Source: a bacterium
GTDB lineage: Bacteria; Oederibacteriota; JAJYGY01
Direction of reading: 5' to 3'
NCBI GenBank assembly: GCA_021790555.1
Contig: JAJYGY010000220.1
Coordinates: forward strand, 1 to 5,978
Length of the DNA stretch: 5,978 bases
Shown here: one piece after another, positions 1 to 5,978 of the stretch
Position numbering within the stretch: the first letter of the stretch is position 1
Layout of the letters: the number at the start of each line of letters is the position of its first letter
Notes under the pieces: generated by a model
Told to the model about the DNA's origin: nothing
The model's input: only the letters and a program-made list of their open reading frames with translations
Database searches by the model: none
Translations under genes and position numbers: made by a program

Positions 1-1605
1 GAATGCTTTGAGGCCGGGGGCGACCTCGCCGGCGCCGAGGCGGCCTACAAGAAGGCCCTGGCCCTGGACAACAGCTACACCGCCGCGCACCGGCGGCTGG
101 CCGGGCTGTACCTGAAGGAGGGGCGCTGGCGCGACGCCTGGGTGCGCCTGCAGCGGGCCTGCCAGGTGGATTCACGCGACACCCGGGCCCGCGGCGAGCT
201 CAACCGCCTGCAGGCCGCGCGGCCGGGCCTGGGGCGCGAGGCCAGGAGGGCCGGGCTGGCCTCGCTGCGCCAGCGCCTGGCCCTGGCGAACCCCCGCGTG
301 GCGGCGCTGCCCGCCCTGCCGGGCGAGCCGGACATCCGCGTGGAGATCCTGGGGCGGGTGCCCTTCTTCCGCTTCAAGACGGGCTGCGAGACCCTGGCCC
401 TGGACGCCGGCGACAGGGTGCTGGCGCGCCTTCCCGCCGGCCGCGCCTTCGAGGCCTGCCTGCTGGGCTCCTCCTGGACCCTGCGCCCGCTTTCCGTCCG
501 GAAGGCGCGCGGCTCCCATCCGGACCGGGTGAGCCTGGGCCGGCCCCTGCTGAAGTTCCGCTCGGCCCTGCGCCTGAAACCCCTGGACGGCGGCTCCACC
601 CTGCGGCTTTTCCACGTGCCCTACGGGCGGGGCTATTTCTGGGCCGGCCGGGAGGACCGCACCTACCGCGGCGACCTGGTGCTGAGGCCCCAGGGCCTGA
701 AGGCGGTCTCGGTGGTCGACGAGCTGCCCCTGGAGTCCTACCTGCTGGGCGTGGTGGGGGCCGAGATGCCGGCCTCCTGGCCCCCGCAGGCCCTGCGGGC
801 CCAGGCCGTGGCCGCGCGCACCGACGCGCTGAAGGAGATCGGGCGCCACGGCGGACGGGGCTTCGACCTGGGCTCGGGCGTGGAATGGCAGGTCTACCGG
901 GGCGCCCAGGCCGAGACCCCCCGGGTCTCCTGGGCCGTCACCAGCACGGCCGGGCTGGTGCTGGAGGATTCCCGCGGCCGTCTGGCCCCCGCCCTGTACA
1001 TGAATTCCTGCGGAGGGCACACCCAGTCCGCCTGGGAGGCCTGGGATCCCTCCAAAGCCGAGGCCGACCCTCCCCGCCCCCAGGGCGTGGCCGACCTTGA
1101 GCCCGGGGCCGGGGAATGGTCCTTCCCCCTGCCTCCCCTGAAGCTGCTGGACTGGCTGGACGACACCGTGGACGCCTACGGCCTGCTTCCGGGCCGCCAG
1201 CCGCTCTCGAATTTCCGCTGGGTGATGGACTACTCGGAAAGCGCCTTCAGCGGCTACGCCAACCGCGTCTCGCCGGTGGGCCAGGTGCTTTCCGTGGAGG
1301 TGCTCCGGCGGTCCTTTTCCGGCTTCGCGCGCGGCCTGAGGGTGGTGGGGGACAAGGGGCAGGTGACCGTGTGGGGAGACCGGGTGCGGGGCCTGGTGCG
1401 GGGGCTGAAGTCCAACCTCTTCTACGTGGAGACGCGGCGCTCACCCGAGGGGATTCCCGTGGAGTTCCTCTTCCACGGCGGGGGCTGGGGCCACGGCGTG
1501 GGCCTGTGCCAGAGCGGGGCCTACGGCCGGGCCCTGGCCGGGCAGGGCGGGGAGGAGATCCTCAAGGCGTATTTTCCGGGATGCCGGGTGGAGAGCAGGT
1601 ATTGA
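1..1605 (+). CDS. TPR-containing SpoIID/LytB domain protein (5' partial)
   Basis: The reading frame is open from the first base, so the gene starts upstream. A GTG at 142 is internal, because TPR-like sequence precedes it. Numbering from base 1, residues 1-60 look like one partial and one full TPR unit (AAYKKALALD, then AGLYLKEGRWRDAW). The SpoIID/LytB region follows: LESYLLGVVGAEMP at 244-257, ALRAQAVAART at 264-274, YMNSCGGHT at 333-341, and the C-terminal signature GGGWGHGVGLCQSGA at 493-507 with ILKAYFPG near the end. B. subtilis SpoIID is a lytic transglycosylase acting on peptidoglycan glycan strands denuded of stem peptides; its catalytic Glu lies in the EMP motif, here E255. The likely role is cell-wall remodelling outside the cytoplasm, with the TPRs as a protein-binding module. 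Any signal peptide lies outside the window. In this high-GC, non-sporulation context a general envelope role is more likely than sporulation. The family call is firm; the exact reaction is inferred. Confidence 0.9.
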   Translation, partial: ECFEAGGDLAGAEAAYKKALALDNSYTAAHRRLAGLYLKEGRWRDAWVRLQRACQVDSRDTRARGELNRLQAARPGLGREARRAGLASLRQRLALANPRVAALPALPGEPDIRVEILGRVPFFRFKTGCETLALDAGDRVLARLPAGRAFEACLLGSSWTLRPLSVRKARGSHPDRVSLGRPLLKFRSALRLKPLDGGSTLRLFHVPYGRGYFWAGREDRTYRGDLVLRPQGLKAVSVVDELPLESYLLGVVGAEMPASWPPQALRAQAVAARTDALKEIGRHGGRGFDLGSGVEWQVYRGAQAETPRVSWAVTSTAGLVLEDSRGRLAPALYMNSCGGHTQSAWEAWDPSKAEADPPRPQGVADLEPGAGEWSFPLPPLKLLDWLDDTVDAYGLLPGRQPLSNFRWVMDYSESAFSGYANRVSPVGQVLSVEVLRRSFSGFARGLRVVGDKGQVTVWGDRVRGLVRGLKSNLFYVETRRSPEGIPVEFLFHGGGWGHGVGLCQSGAYGRALAGQGGEEILKAYFPGCRVESRY

Positions 1606-1626
1606 ATCCGCGGGCGGACCGGGGCG

Positions 1627-3255
1627 TCAGTAGAACTGGAAATGGTCGACGAAGACGTCGAAGTTCCGGCCCCGCGCCGCGTCGTCGGGCTTGACCTGGA
1701 CGGAGACCAGGTCGCTGGTGTCCCAGTCGACCGCGTCCCCGGAGCCGGCGGCCCACGAAGGCTGTCCCCAGCCGTTTAAGAAGTCGGTGGAAGGGAAGCC
1801 GGATGCCGGAAAGTCCACCTTGTAGGTCACCCAACCCTGGCCGTCCAGCTGGGCGTCGGAGCACAGGTGGTAGTAGCTGGCGCCGGGATTGAGCGCGTTG
1901 ACCGAGGCCTTGGTGAGCACCACGTCGTAGTCGATGGGGTCGGAATTCGGTCCCATCTTCATGGTCCAGGAAAGTCCGTGAACCGGGCTGGGCAGCCCGG
2001 GAAGGGAGGCCAGGCTGACCGGCGAGCCCGAAGGCGAGAAGTTGGCGCTCATGTTGACGAAGGAGAACTGGGAGGCCGGGCAGGGCGCCACCCCGTCGGC
2101 CGCCCCGGCCGTGCCCGAGAGGTGGCCCACCATGTCGTTGGACTGGGGGCTGGAGGCGAAGTCCACGGGGGCGCCGCCGGGGGCCGGAAAATCGACGGCC
2201 GTGGCGGGGGTGACGCAGGTGTAGGAATCGGAATTGACGGTCCAGGAGGTCTCCCAGGCGGTGACCCCGTCCGAACTGTGGAAGCCGTCGAAGGTGGGCG
2301 GGTAGACCCGCGCCGCCGGGACCGGTCCGGCGGCGGCCTGAAAGGTGACGTCGTCGATGTCGAGGCTGGAGCCCATGTACTGCAGCGGGCCGTTGACCAG
2401 GAACACCCAGACCAGGTAGGTGGAATCGTAGTGGAAGCATTCCGGCCAGGCCGGGCTGAAGGCCACGGCCGAAACCCGGTCGCCGTTGGCGGCCAGGCTG
2501 TAGGGGGAGCCCCAGAAGTTCACCCCGTCGAAGGCCGACAGGGGGATGACCACGTGCTTCCAGGTTCCGGCGTCGAAGGCTCCGCCGTCGGTGGTGTAGG
2601 CCGTGGCGGTGACGGCGCAGGAGGTGGAGCTGCTCACCGACCCGGGGGAGACCAGCATCACCTGGGGCTCGAAGTTGCCGTCGGGTGAGCGCAGCCACAG
2701 CGAGATCGAGCCGTAGGCCGAGACGTCCACCGAGGCCGTGGGGGTGTTGCCGATGCCGGCCTGGATGGGCACCCACAGGGTCTGCATGGTGGCGCGGGCG
2801 AAGAAGTTCCCGCCCAGCGCGTCCCCGCCGCTGGTCTCCGCGACGTTGTCGTAGTTGCTGTTGGTGGAGGGCCCGGTGCTGGGCGTGACCATGTAGGAGA
2901 CGCGGTTGATGTTGTCGAGGTCGCGCCCCGGGGTGTCGCCGTCGTAATACACGTAGGGCGTGATGGTGAAGGTGGGGCTGATGGTGGGCGTGGGGGTGGC
3001 CGAGGGCGTCGGGCTGACGGTCGGCGTGGGGGTGGCCGTGCCCGTGCGCGCGGGCGTGGGGAGCGGGACGGGAGTCCTGTAGTAGGGGGATTTCGGGTCG
3101 TTCGGGTTGACCCGGCCGGGAGGGCCGTCCAGCCACAAGGGAAGCCACGAGGCGAGGGCTTTGCCCGCCCCCAATGCCAGGCAGAAAGCCAGCAGCGCTC
3201 GCGCCACCAGGAGGCCCCTGGTTCCAGGCAGGACCTTGGAACGGGTTTTTTTCAT
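1627..3255 (-). CDS. exported protein with Pro/Thr-rich linker and two putative beta-sandwich domains
   Basis: This 542-residue protein of unknown function is predicted to be secreted. Residues 1-35 form a signal peptide: basic start (MKKTRSK), hydrophobic core at about 15-31, and ALA at 33-35 before SW. C25 lies inside the hydrophobic core without a proper lipobox, so a lipoprotein is unlikely. Residues 61-100 are a Pro/Thr linker. Two segments of similar plan follow, about 101-305 and 322-542. Each contains a Trp-led strand (TWKHVVIPLSAF with W232; GWVTYKVDFPASGF with W475) and ends in an Asp-rich strand (LDIDDVTF; FDVFVDHFQF). That layout recalls jelly-roll carbohydrate-binding or galactose-binding-like domains, but no family is recognised and no catalytic motif is seen. 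A surface or extracellular binding role is inferred. The ATG at 3255 is the only start available: a stop lies nine codons upstream in frame, with no ATG, GTG or TTG between. No good Shine-Dalgarno precedes it; an AAGG lies about 17 nt away. A longer overlapping frame on the same strand lacks the signal peptide and is a shadow. Confidence 0.82.
   Translation of the reverse strand: MKKTRSKVLPGTRGLLVARALLAFCLALGAGKALASWLPLWLDGPPGRVNPNDPKSPYYRTPVPLPTPARTGTATPTPTVSPTPSATPTPTISPTFTITPYVYYDGDTPGRDLDNINRVSYMVTPSTGPSTNSNYDNVAETSGGDALGGNFFARATMQTLWVPIQAGIGNTPTASVDVSAYGSISLWLRSPDGNFEPQVMLVSPGSVSSSTSCAVTATAYTTDGGAFDAGTWKHVVIPLSAFDGVNFWGSPYSLAANGDRVSAVAFSPAWPECFHYDSTYLVWVFLVNGPLQYMGSSLDIDDVTFQAAAGPVPAARVYPPTFDGFHSSDGVTAWETSWTVNSDSYTCVTPATAVDFPAPGGAPVDFASSPQSNDMVGHLSGTAGAADGVAPCPASQFSFVNMSANFSPSGSPVSLASLPGLPSPVHGLSWTMKMGPNSDPIDYDVVLTKASVNALNPGASYYHLCSDAQLDGQGWVTYKVDFPASGFPSTDFLNGWGQPSWAAGSGDAVDWDTSDLVSVQVKPDDAARGRNFDVFVDHFQFY
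2971..3038 (-). repeat. 12-residue Pro/Thr repeat in the linker of the exported protein
   Basis: The motif ATPTPT(V/I)SPT occurs twice, at residues 74-83 and 86-95, with a period of 12 residues (36 bp). At DNA level the 16-bp word ggcgtgggggtggccg is identical at 2987-3002 and 3023-3038 on the plus strand. The sequence resembles an extended, possibly O-glycosylated spacer that holds the C-terminal domains away from the N-terminus. Such repeats can vary in copy number by slippage. Confidence 0.75.
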
Positions 3256-3269
3256 TCCGGGACCCGGAA
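3255..3269. promoter_or_regulatory. 15-bp dyad abutting the start codon of the exported protein gene
   Basis: The sequence ttccgggacccggaa has two perfect 7-bp arms around one central base. It overlaps the first base of the ATG and fills the place where a ribosome binding site would normally lie. In the mRNA it could fold into a 6-bp stem with a 3-nt loop that includes the A of the AUG. It could be a translational control hairpin, an operator or a coincidence; the symmetry is seen, the function is inferred. Confidence 0.35.
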
Positions 3270-3318
3270 AAGCCTTGGCCTACAAGGAAATCCATGATCG
3301 GCGTCAAATTCTTTGTTA

Positions 3319-3346
3319 ATTTTATCTTGGAAATTTCCAAAAGCAA
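3319..3346 (-). promoter_or_regulatory. possible sigma70-type promoter for the exported protein gene
   Basis: Read on the minus strand, TTGCTT (3341-3346) is followed after 16 bp by TAAAAT (3319-3324), which matches the TATAAT consensus at five of six bases. The -35 box is weak, matching three of six. Transcription would begin near 3312, giving a leader of roughly 57 nt. The surrounding 3301-3380 is about 25% GC in an otherwise GC-rich window, as expected of a promoter zone. Consensus use in this organism is unknown. Confidence 0.35.
3327..3340. promoter_or_regulatory. perfect 14-bp palindrome, candidate operator
   Basis: TTGGAAATTTCCAA is identical to its reverse complement. It lies within the 16-bp spacer between the possible -35 and -10 boxes of the minus-strand gene, where a bound repressor would block polymerase. 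It lies about 40 bp upstream of the possible aconitase -35 box, so one regulator could act on both divergent genes. No regulator gene is visible in the window, so the binding protein is unknown. Confidence 0.4.
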
Positions 3347-3378
3347 ATTTTCTGTAAATATAAATAGAAGAAAAGAGG

Positions 3379-3406
3379 TTGCCAGCCTGGAACGAATGTT
3401 TAAAAA
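3379..3406 (+). promoter_or_regulatory. weak candidate promoter for the aconitase gene
   Basis: TTGCCA (3379-3384, five of six to TTGACA) is followed after 16 bp by TAAAAA (3401-3406, four of six to TATAAT). It would give a leader of roughly 80 nt before the ATG at 3496. AT-rich sequence produces such matches easily, and TATAAA at 3359-3364 is a competing -10 that lacks a convincing -35. Confidence 0.25.
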
Positions 3407-3484
3407 TTTTGCTCGTTCTCAAGAATTTGATTCACTGTTCAGGGCTGTCCCGTTTTTCCAATCCATTTTGCCGGCATTCCCTTT

Positions 3485-3490
3485 GCGAGG
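3485..3490 (+). promoter_or_regulatory. ribosome binding site of the aconitase gene
   Basis: GCGAGG, with a GAGG core at 3487-3490, lies 5 nt before the ATG at 3496. It decides the start. The frame stays open further upstream to a TTG at 3379, but the extra 39 residues would be encoded by AT-rich intergenic DNA and do not resemble an aconitase N-terminus. Confidence 0.7.
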
Positions 3491-3495
3491 ATTCC

Positions 3496-5763
3496 ATGCC
3501 CGTCATTGAAACCACGCCCGAAATGGTCCAAGGCGTGTACGCCAAGACCGAGAAGAACCTGGCCGTCGTGCGGCGGCGCCTGAACCGGCCCCTGACCCTT
3601 GCCGAGAAGGTCGTCTTCGGGCATCTGGACAACCCCGAGGCCCAGGACCTGGAGCGTGGCAAGTCCTTTCTGCAGCTGAGGCCCGACCGGGTGGCCATGC
3701 AGGACGCCACGGCCCAGATGGCCATTTTGCAGTTCGCCCAGGCCGACATCCCCCGGGTGGCCGTTCCGGCCACGGTGCACTGCGACCACCTCATCCAGGC
3801 CTATGCCGGCGGGCAGAAGGACACGGCCACGGCCCTGGAGAGCAACCGCGAGGTCTACGACTTCCTGGCCTCGGCCTCGGCCAAGTACGGCATCGGCTTC
3901 TGGAAGCCGGGAGCCGGCATCATCCACCAGGTGGTCTTCGAGAACTACGCCTTCCCGGGCGGGCTGATGATCGGCACGGACAGCCACACGCCCAACGCCG
4001 GCGGCCTGGGCATGGTGGCCTGCGGGGTGGGCGGGGCCGACGCGGTGGACGTGATGGCCGGACTGCCCTGGGAGGTGAAGAACCCCAAGCTGATCGGCGT
4101 GCGCCTCACCGGCGAGCTCAACGGCTGGACCGCGCCCAAGGACATCATCCTGCATGTGGCCAGCGTGCTGACGGTGAAGGGCGGCACCAACGCCATCGTG
4201 GAGTACTTCGGCCCCGGGGTGGAGAGCCTGTCCTGCACGGGCATGGGCACCATCACCAACATGGGCGCCGAGCTGGGCGCCACCACCTCGATCTTCCCCT
4301 TCACCGCCTCGATGGAGCGCTACCTGCGCGCCACCCGGCGCGGCGACCTGGCCGACCTGGCCGCGGCCCAGCGCGGCCTGCTGAAGGCCGACCCGGAGGT
4401 GGAGGCCGACCCGGCCAGGTTCTTCGACCGGGTGGTGGAGATCGACCTGTCGAAGCTGGAACCCTACGTGGTGGGCCCGCACACGCCCGACCTGGCCAGG
4501 CCCGTCTCCAGGATGAAGGAGGACGTGCGGAAGAACGGCTATCCGGACCAGCTGCGGGCCGCCCTGATCGGCTCCTGCACCAATTCCAGCTACGAGGACA
4601 TCAACCGGGCCGCCGACGTGGCGGCCCAGGCCGCCTCCCACGGGCTGAAGGCGCCCATCCCCTTCCTGGTGACCCCTGGGTCCGACCAGATCTTCGCCAC
4701 CATCCAGCGGGACGGGCAGATGGCCGTGCTGGAGAAGGTGGGCGCCTCGGTGCTGGCCAACGCCTGCGGGCCCTGCATCGGCCAGTGGAAGCGCGACGAC
4801 ATCAAGACGGGCGAGCGCAATTCCATCATCAACAGCTACAACCGCAATTTTCCGGCCCGCAACGACGGCAACGCCGAGACCATGTCCTTCATCGGCAGCC
4901 CCGAGGTGGTCATGGCCTACGGCCTGGCCGGCCGGCTTTCCTTCAACCCCCTCACCGACGAGCTGACCGGAGCGGACGGCAGGCCCTTCAAGCTGGCGCC
5001 CCCCAAGAAGGCCGAGGACCTGCCCTCCGCCGGGTTCGTCTTCAAGGCCGACGGCTACGTGGCCCCGGCGGCGGACGGGTCGAAGATGGAGGTGAAGGTG
5101 GACCCGGCCAGCGAGCGCCTGCAGCTGCTTCAGCCCTTCGCGGCCTGGGACGGAAAGGATTTCACCGAACTGCCCCTGCTGCTGAAGGCCAGGGGCAAGT
5201 GCACCACCGACCACATCTCGCCGGCGGGCAAGTGGCTGCGCTACCGCGGGCACCTGGACCGCATCTCCAACAACATGTTCCTGGGCGCGGTCAACGCCTA
5301 CAGCGGCCAGGCCGGACAGGCCAAAAACCGCGACGGGGCCTACGAGGAGCCCCAGGCCGTGGCCCGGGCCGTCAAGGCGCGGGGCCAGCGCTGGGTGGTG
5401 GTGGGCGACGAGAACTACGGCGAGGGCTCCAGCCGAGAGCACGCCGCCATGTCCCCGCGCTTCCTGGGCTGCGCCGCGGTGCTGGTGAAGAGCTTCGCCC
5501 GCATCCACGAGACCAACCTGAAGAAGCAGGGCGTGCTGCCGCTGACCTTCTCCGATCCCTCGGACTGGGACAAGGTGCGTGAGGACGACAAGGTCTCCGT
5601 GCTGGGTCTGGGGAGCCTGGCCCCGGGGAAGGAAGTGGAGGTGGAGCTGAAGCACTCCGACGGCTCGGCCGACAGGATCAAGGCCGGCCACAGCCTCAAC
5701 GCCGAACAGATCGAATGGTTCAAGGCCGGCTCGGCCCTGAACCTGATGAAGACGCGGGTTTGA
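3496..5763 (+). CDS. acn: aconitate hydratase, mitochondrial type (ACO2-like)
   Basis: Aconitase interconverts citrate and isocitrate through cis-aconitate in the citric acid cycle, using a cytoplasmic [4Fe-4S] cluster. The 755-residue product matches the usual length of the mature mitochondrial-type enzyme and is shorter than the roughly 900-residue AcnA/IRP1 type. Cluster ligands are C361 (GSCTNSSYED) and C424 and C427 (NACGPCIGQW). Other family active-site motifs are intact: D97-H98 in HCDHL, H144, D162-S163-H164 in DSHTPNAGG, E259, R450 and R455 in YNRNFPARND, TTDHISPAGKW at 570-580, R584 in RGHL, and S645-S646-R647 in GEGSSREHAA. The first part (about 30-480) holds the cluster domains; the C-terminal swivel domain covers about 555-690. 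The end, QIEWFKAGSALNLMK, is also characteristic of ACO2. The gene is divergent from the exported protein gene and followed by a strong terminator, so it is probably monocistronic. No other citric acid cycle gene is present. 'acn' is a generic symbol. Confidence 0.98.
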   Translation: MPVIETTPEMVQGVYAKTEKNLAVVRRRLNRPLTLAEKVVFGHLDNPEAQDLERGKSFLQLRPDRVAMQDATAQMAILQFAQADIPRVAVPATVHCDHLIQAYAGGQKDTATALESNREVYDFLASASAKYGIGFWKPGAGIIHQVVFENYAFPGGLMIGTDSHTPNAGGLGMVACGVGGADAVDVMAGLPWEVKNPKLIGVRLTGELNGWTAPKDIILHVASVLTVKGGTNAIVEYFGPGVESLSCTGMGTITNMGAELGATTSIFPFTASMERYLRATRRGDLADLAAAQRGLLKADPEVEADPARFFDRVVEIDLSKLEPYVVGPHTPDLARPVSRMKEDVRKNGYPDQLRAALIGSCTNSSYEDINRAADVAAQAASHGLKAPIPFLVTPGSDQIFATIQRDGQMAVLEKVGASVLANACGPCIGQWKRDDIKTGERNSIINSYNRNFPARNDGNAETMSFIGSPEVVMAYGLAGRLSFNPLTDELTGADGRPFKLAPPKKAEDLPSAGFVFKADGYVAPAADGSKMEVKVDPASERLQLLQPFAAWDGKDFTELPLLLKARGKCTTDHISPAGKWLRYRGHLDRISNNMFLGAVNAYSGQAGQAKNRDGAYEEPQAVARAVKARGQRWVVVGDENYGEGSSREHAAMSPRFLGCAAVLVKSFARIHETNLKKQGVLPLTFSDPSDWDKVREDDKVSVLGLGSLAPGKEVEVELKHSDGSADRIKAGHSLNAEQIEWFKAGSALNLMKTRV

Positions 5764-5799
5764 ATTTGATGAAGCAAGAAGCTTGGGTTTGGAAGGGAA

Positions 5800-5843
5800 T
5801 CTGAAAGGAAAAAGGCGGCCAAGGCCGCCTTTTTCCTTTCAGA
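5800..5843. terminator. bidirectional rho-independent terminator
   Basis: Perfect 21-bp arms flank a central AA at 5821-5822. The GC-rich core, GGCGGCC paired with GGCCGCC, is followed by TTTTT on the plus strand and, by symmetry, also on the minus strand. It lies 36 bp after the aconitase stop and overlaps the stop codon of the converging gene, so it should end transcripts from both sides. Confidence 0.92.
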
Positions 5844-5978
5844 ACCGGAAGGCCCGCTTGACCGCGGGGTAGGAGGCCTCGCCGCCGTGCCGGCGGATGA
5901 ACTCCTGGAACTCGTCCTGCCGGGCCATGAAGCGCTCGTGCAGCTGGCGGCTCAGGAACCAGTAGCCGTCCTCCTTGT
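5839..5978 (-). CDS. unrecognised protein, C-terminal end (5' partial)
   Basis: On the minus strand an open frame enters from the right edge and ends at TGA (5839-5841). It encodes 45 visible residues, including GYWFLSRQLHERFMARQ, QEFIRRHGGE, and a final KRAFRF. The segment is charged and mostly helix-like, with many Arg, Glu and Gln. Third positions are nearly all G or C, as in the neighbouring genes, and the frame ends exactly at a terminator, which supports a real gene. It is too short to assign a family. Its stop lies in the outer part of the terminator stem, so the terminator also serves this gene. Confidence 0.75.
   Translation of the reverse strand, partial: KEDGYWFLSRQLHERFMARQDEFQEFIRRHGGEASYPAVKRAFRF

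Noticed and set aside
142..144. GTG as the start of the SpoIID gene
   Set aside because: The frame continues upstream to base 1 with TPR-like sequence, so this GTG is an internal valine.
1606..1626. Terminator between the convergent stop codons of the SpoIID and exported protein genes
   Set aside because: The 21-bp gap contains only a short CCGCGG palindrome and no T tract, so no intrinsic terminator can be supported.
1562..3346. A 594-codon open frame on the minus strand overlapping the exported protein gene
   Set aside because: It is in another frame of the same region, rich in Arg, Gly, His and Pro, without signal peptide or domain pattern. It also runs into the convergent SpoIID gene. 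High GC content removes stop codons and produces such frames.
3304..3430. 10-bp inverted repeat, tcaaattctt (3304-3313) and aagaatttga (3421-3430)
   Set aside because: The arms are 107 bp apart and AT-rich, so chance pairing is plausible. The repeat is not centred on the palindrome or on a promoter candidate.
3379..3495. A 39-residue N-terminal extension of aconitase from the TTG at 3379
   Set aside because: The extra residues come from AT-rich intergenic DNA, do not match the family, and lack a ribosome binding site. The ATG at 3496 has GAGG at 5 nt.
3174..3509. Small plus-strand open frame across the divergent intergenic region
   Set aside because: It overlaps the signal peptide region of the minus-strand gene and the aconitase start, has no ribosome binding site, and its central part is translated AT-rich promoter DNA.
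3439..5691. A 750-codon open frame antisense to the aconitase
   Set aside because: Its composition (His, Gly, Val, Leu, Gln and Arg repeats) is typical of the complement of a high-GC gene. The plus-strand aconitase is certain, and no independent promoter or ribosome binding site was seen.

Overview
The window is GC-rich bacterial chromosome, with codons that strongly favour G or C in the third position. It carries two complete genes and the ends of two more. A peptidoglycan-remodelling SpoIID/LytB protein behind TPR repeats, a large exported protein with a Pro/Thr-rich linker, and a mitochondrial-type aconitase together suggest a free-living, probably diderm bacterium with a citric acid cycle. 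Pro/Thr linkers of this kind are common in environmental lineages and candidate phyla, but nothing here fixes the phylum. No mobile element, tRNA, rRNA or CRISPR array was seen.

Layout. (1) Positions 1-1605, plus strand: the 3' part of a TPR-SpoIID/LytB gene that begins left of the window. (2) Positions 1627-3255, minus strand: a 542-residue exported protein with signal peptide, Pro/Thr linker and two apparent beta-sandwich domains. It converges on gene 1 with only 21 bp between the stop codons. (3) Positions 3256-3495: the only real intergenic region, a divergent promoter region. Its core (3301-3380) is about 25% GC and holds a perfect 14-bp palindrome placed between possible -35 and -10 boxes for the exported protein gene. 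A second dyad abuts that gene's start codon. (4) Positions 3496-5763, plus strand: a complete 755-residue mitochondrial-type aconitase with its cluster cysteines and recognised active-site motifs intact. (5) Positions 5800-5843: a perfect 21-bp-arm inverted repeat that should terminate transcription from both sides. (6) Positions 5839-5978, minus strand: the last 45 codons of an unrecognised gene whose stop codon lies inside that terminator.

The genes do not form an operon. Neighbours are convergent, divergent and convergent in turn, so each is probably its own transcription unit. Genes 1 and 2 share an envelope or extracellular theme; the aconitase is ordinary central metabolism. No previously undescribed multi-gene system is evident. 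The items most worth a second look are the exported two-domain protein and its palindrome-bearing upstream region.
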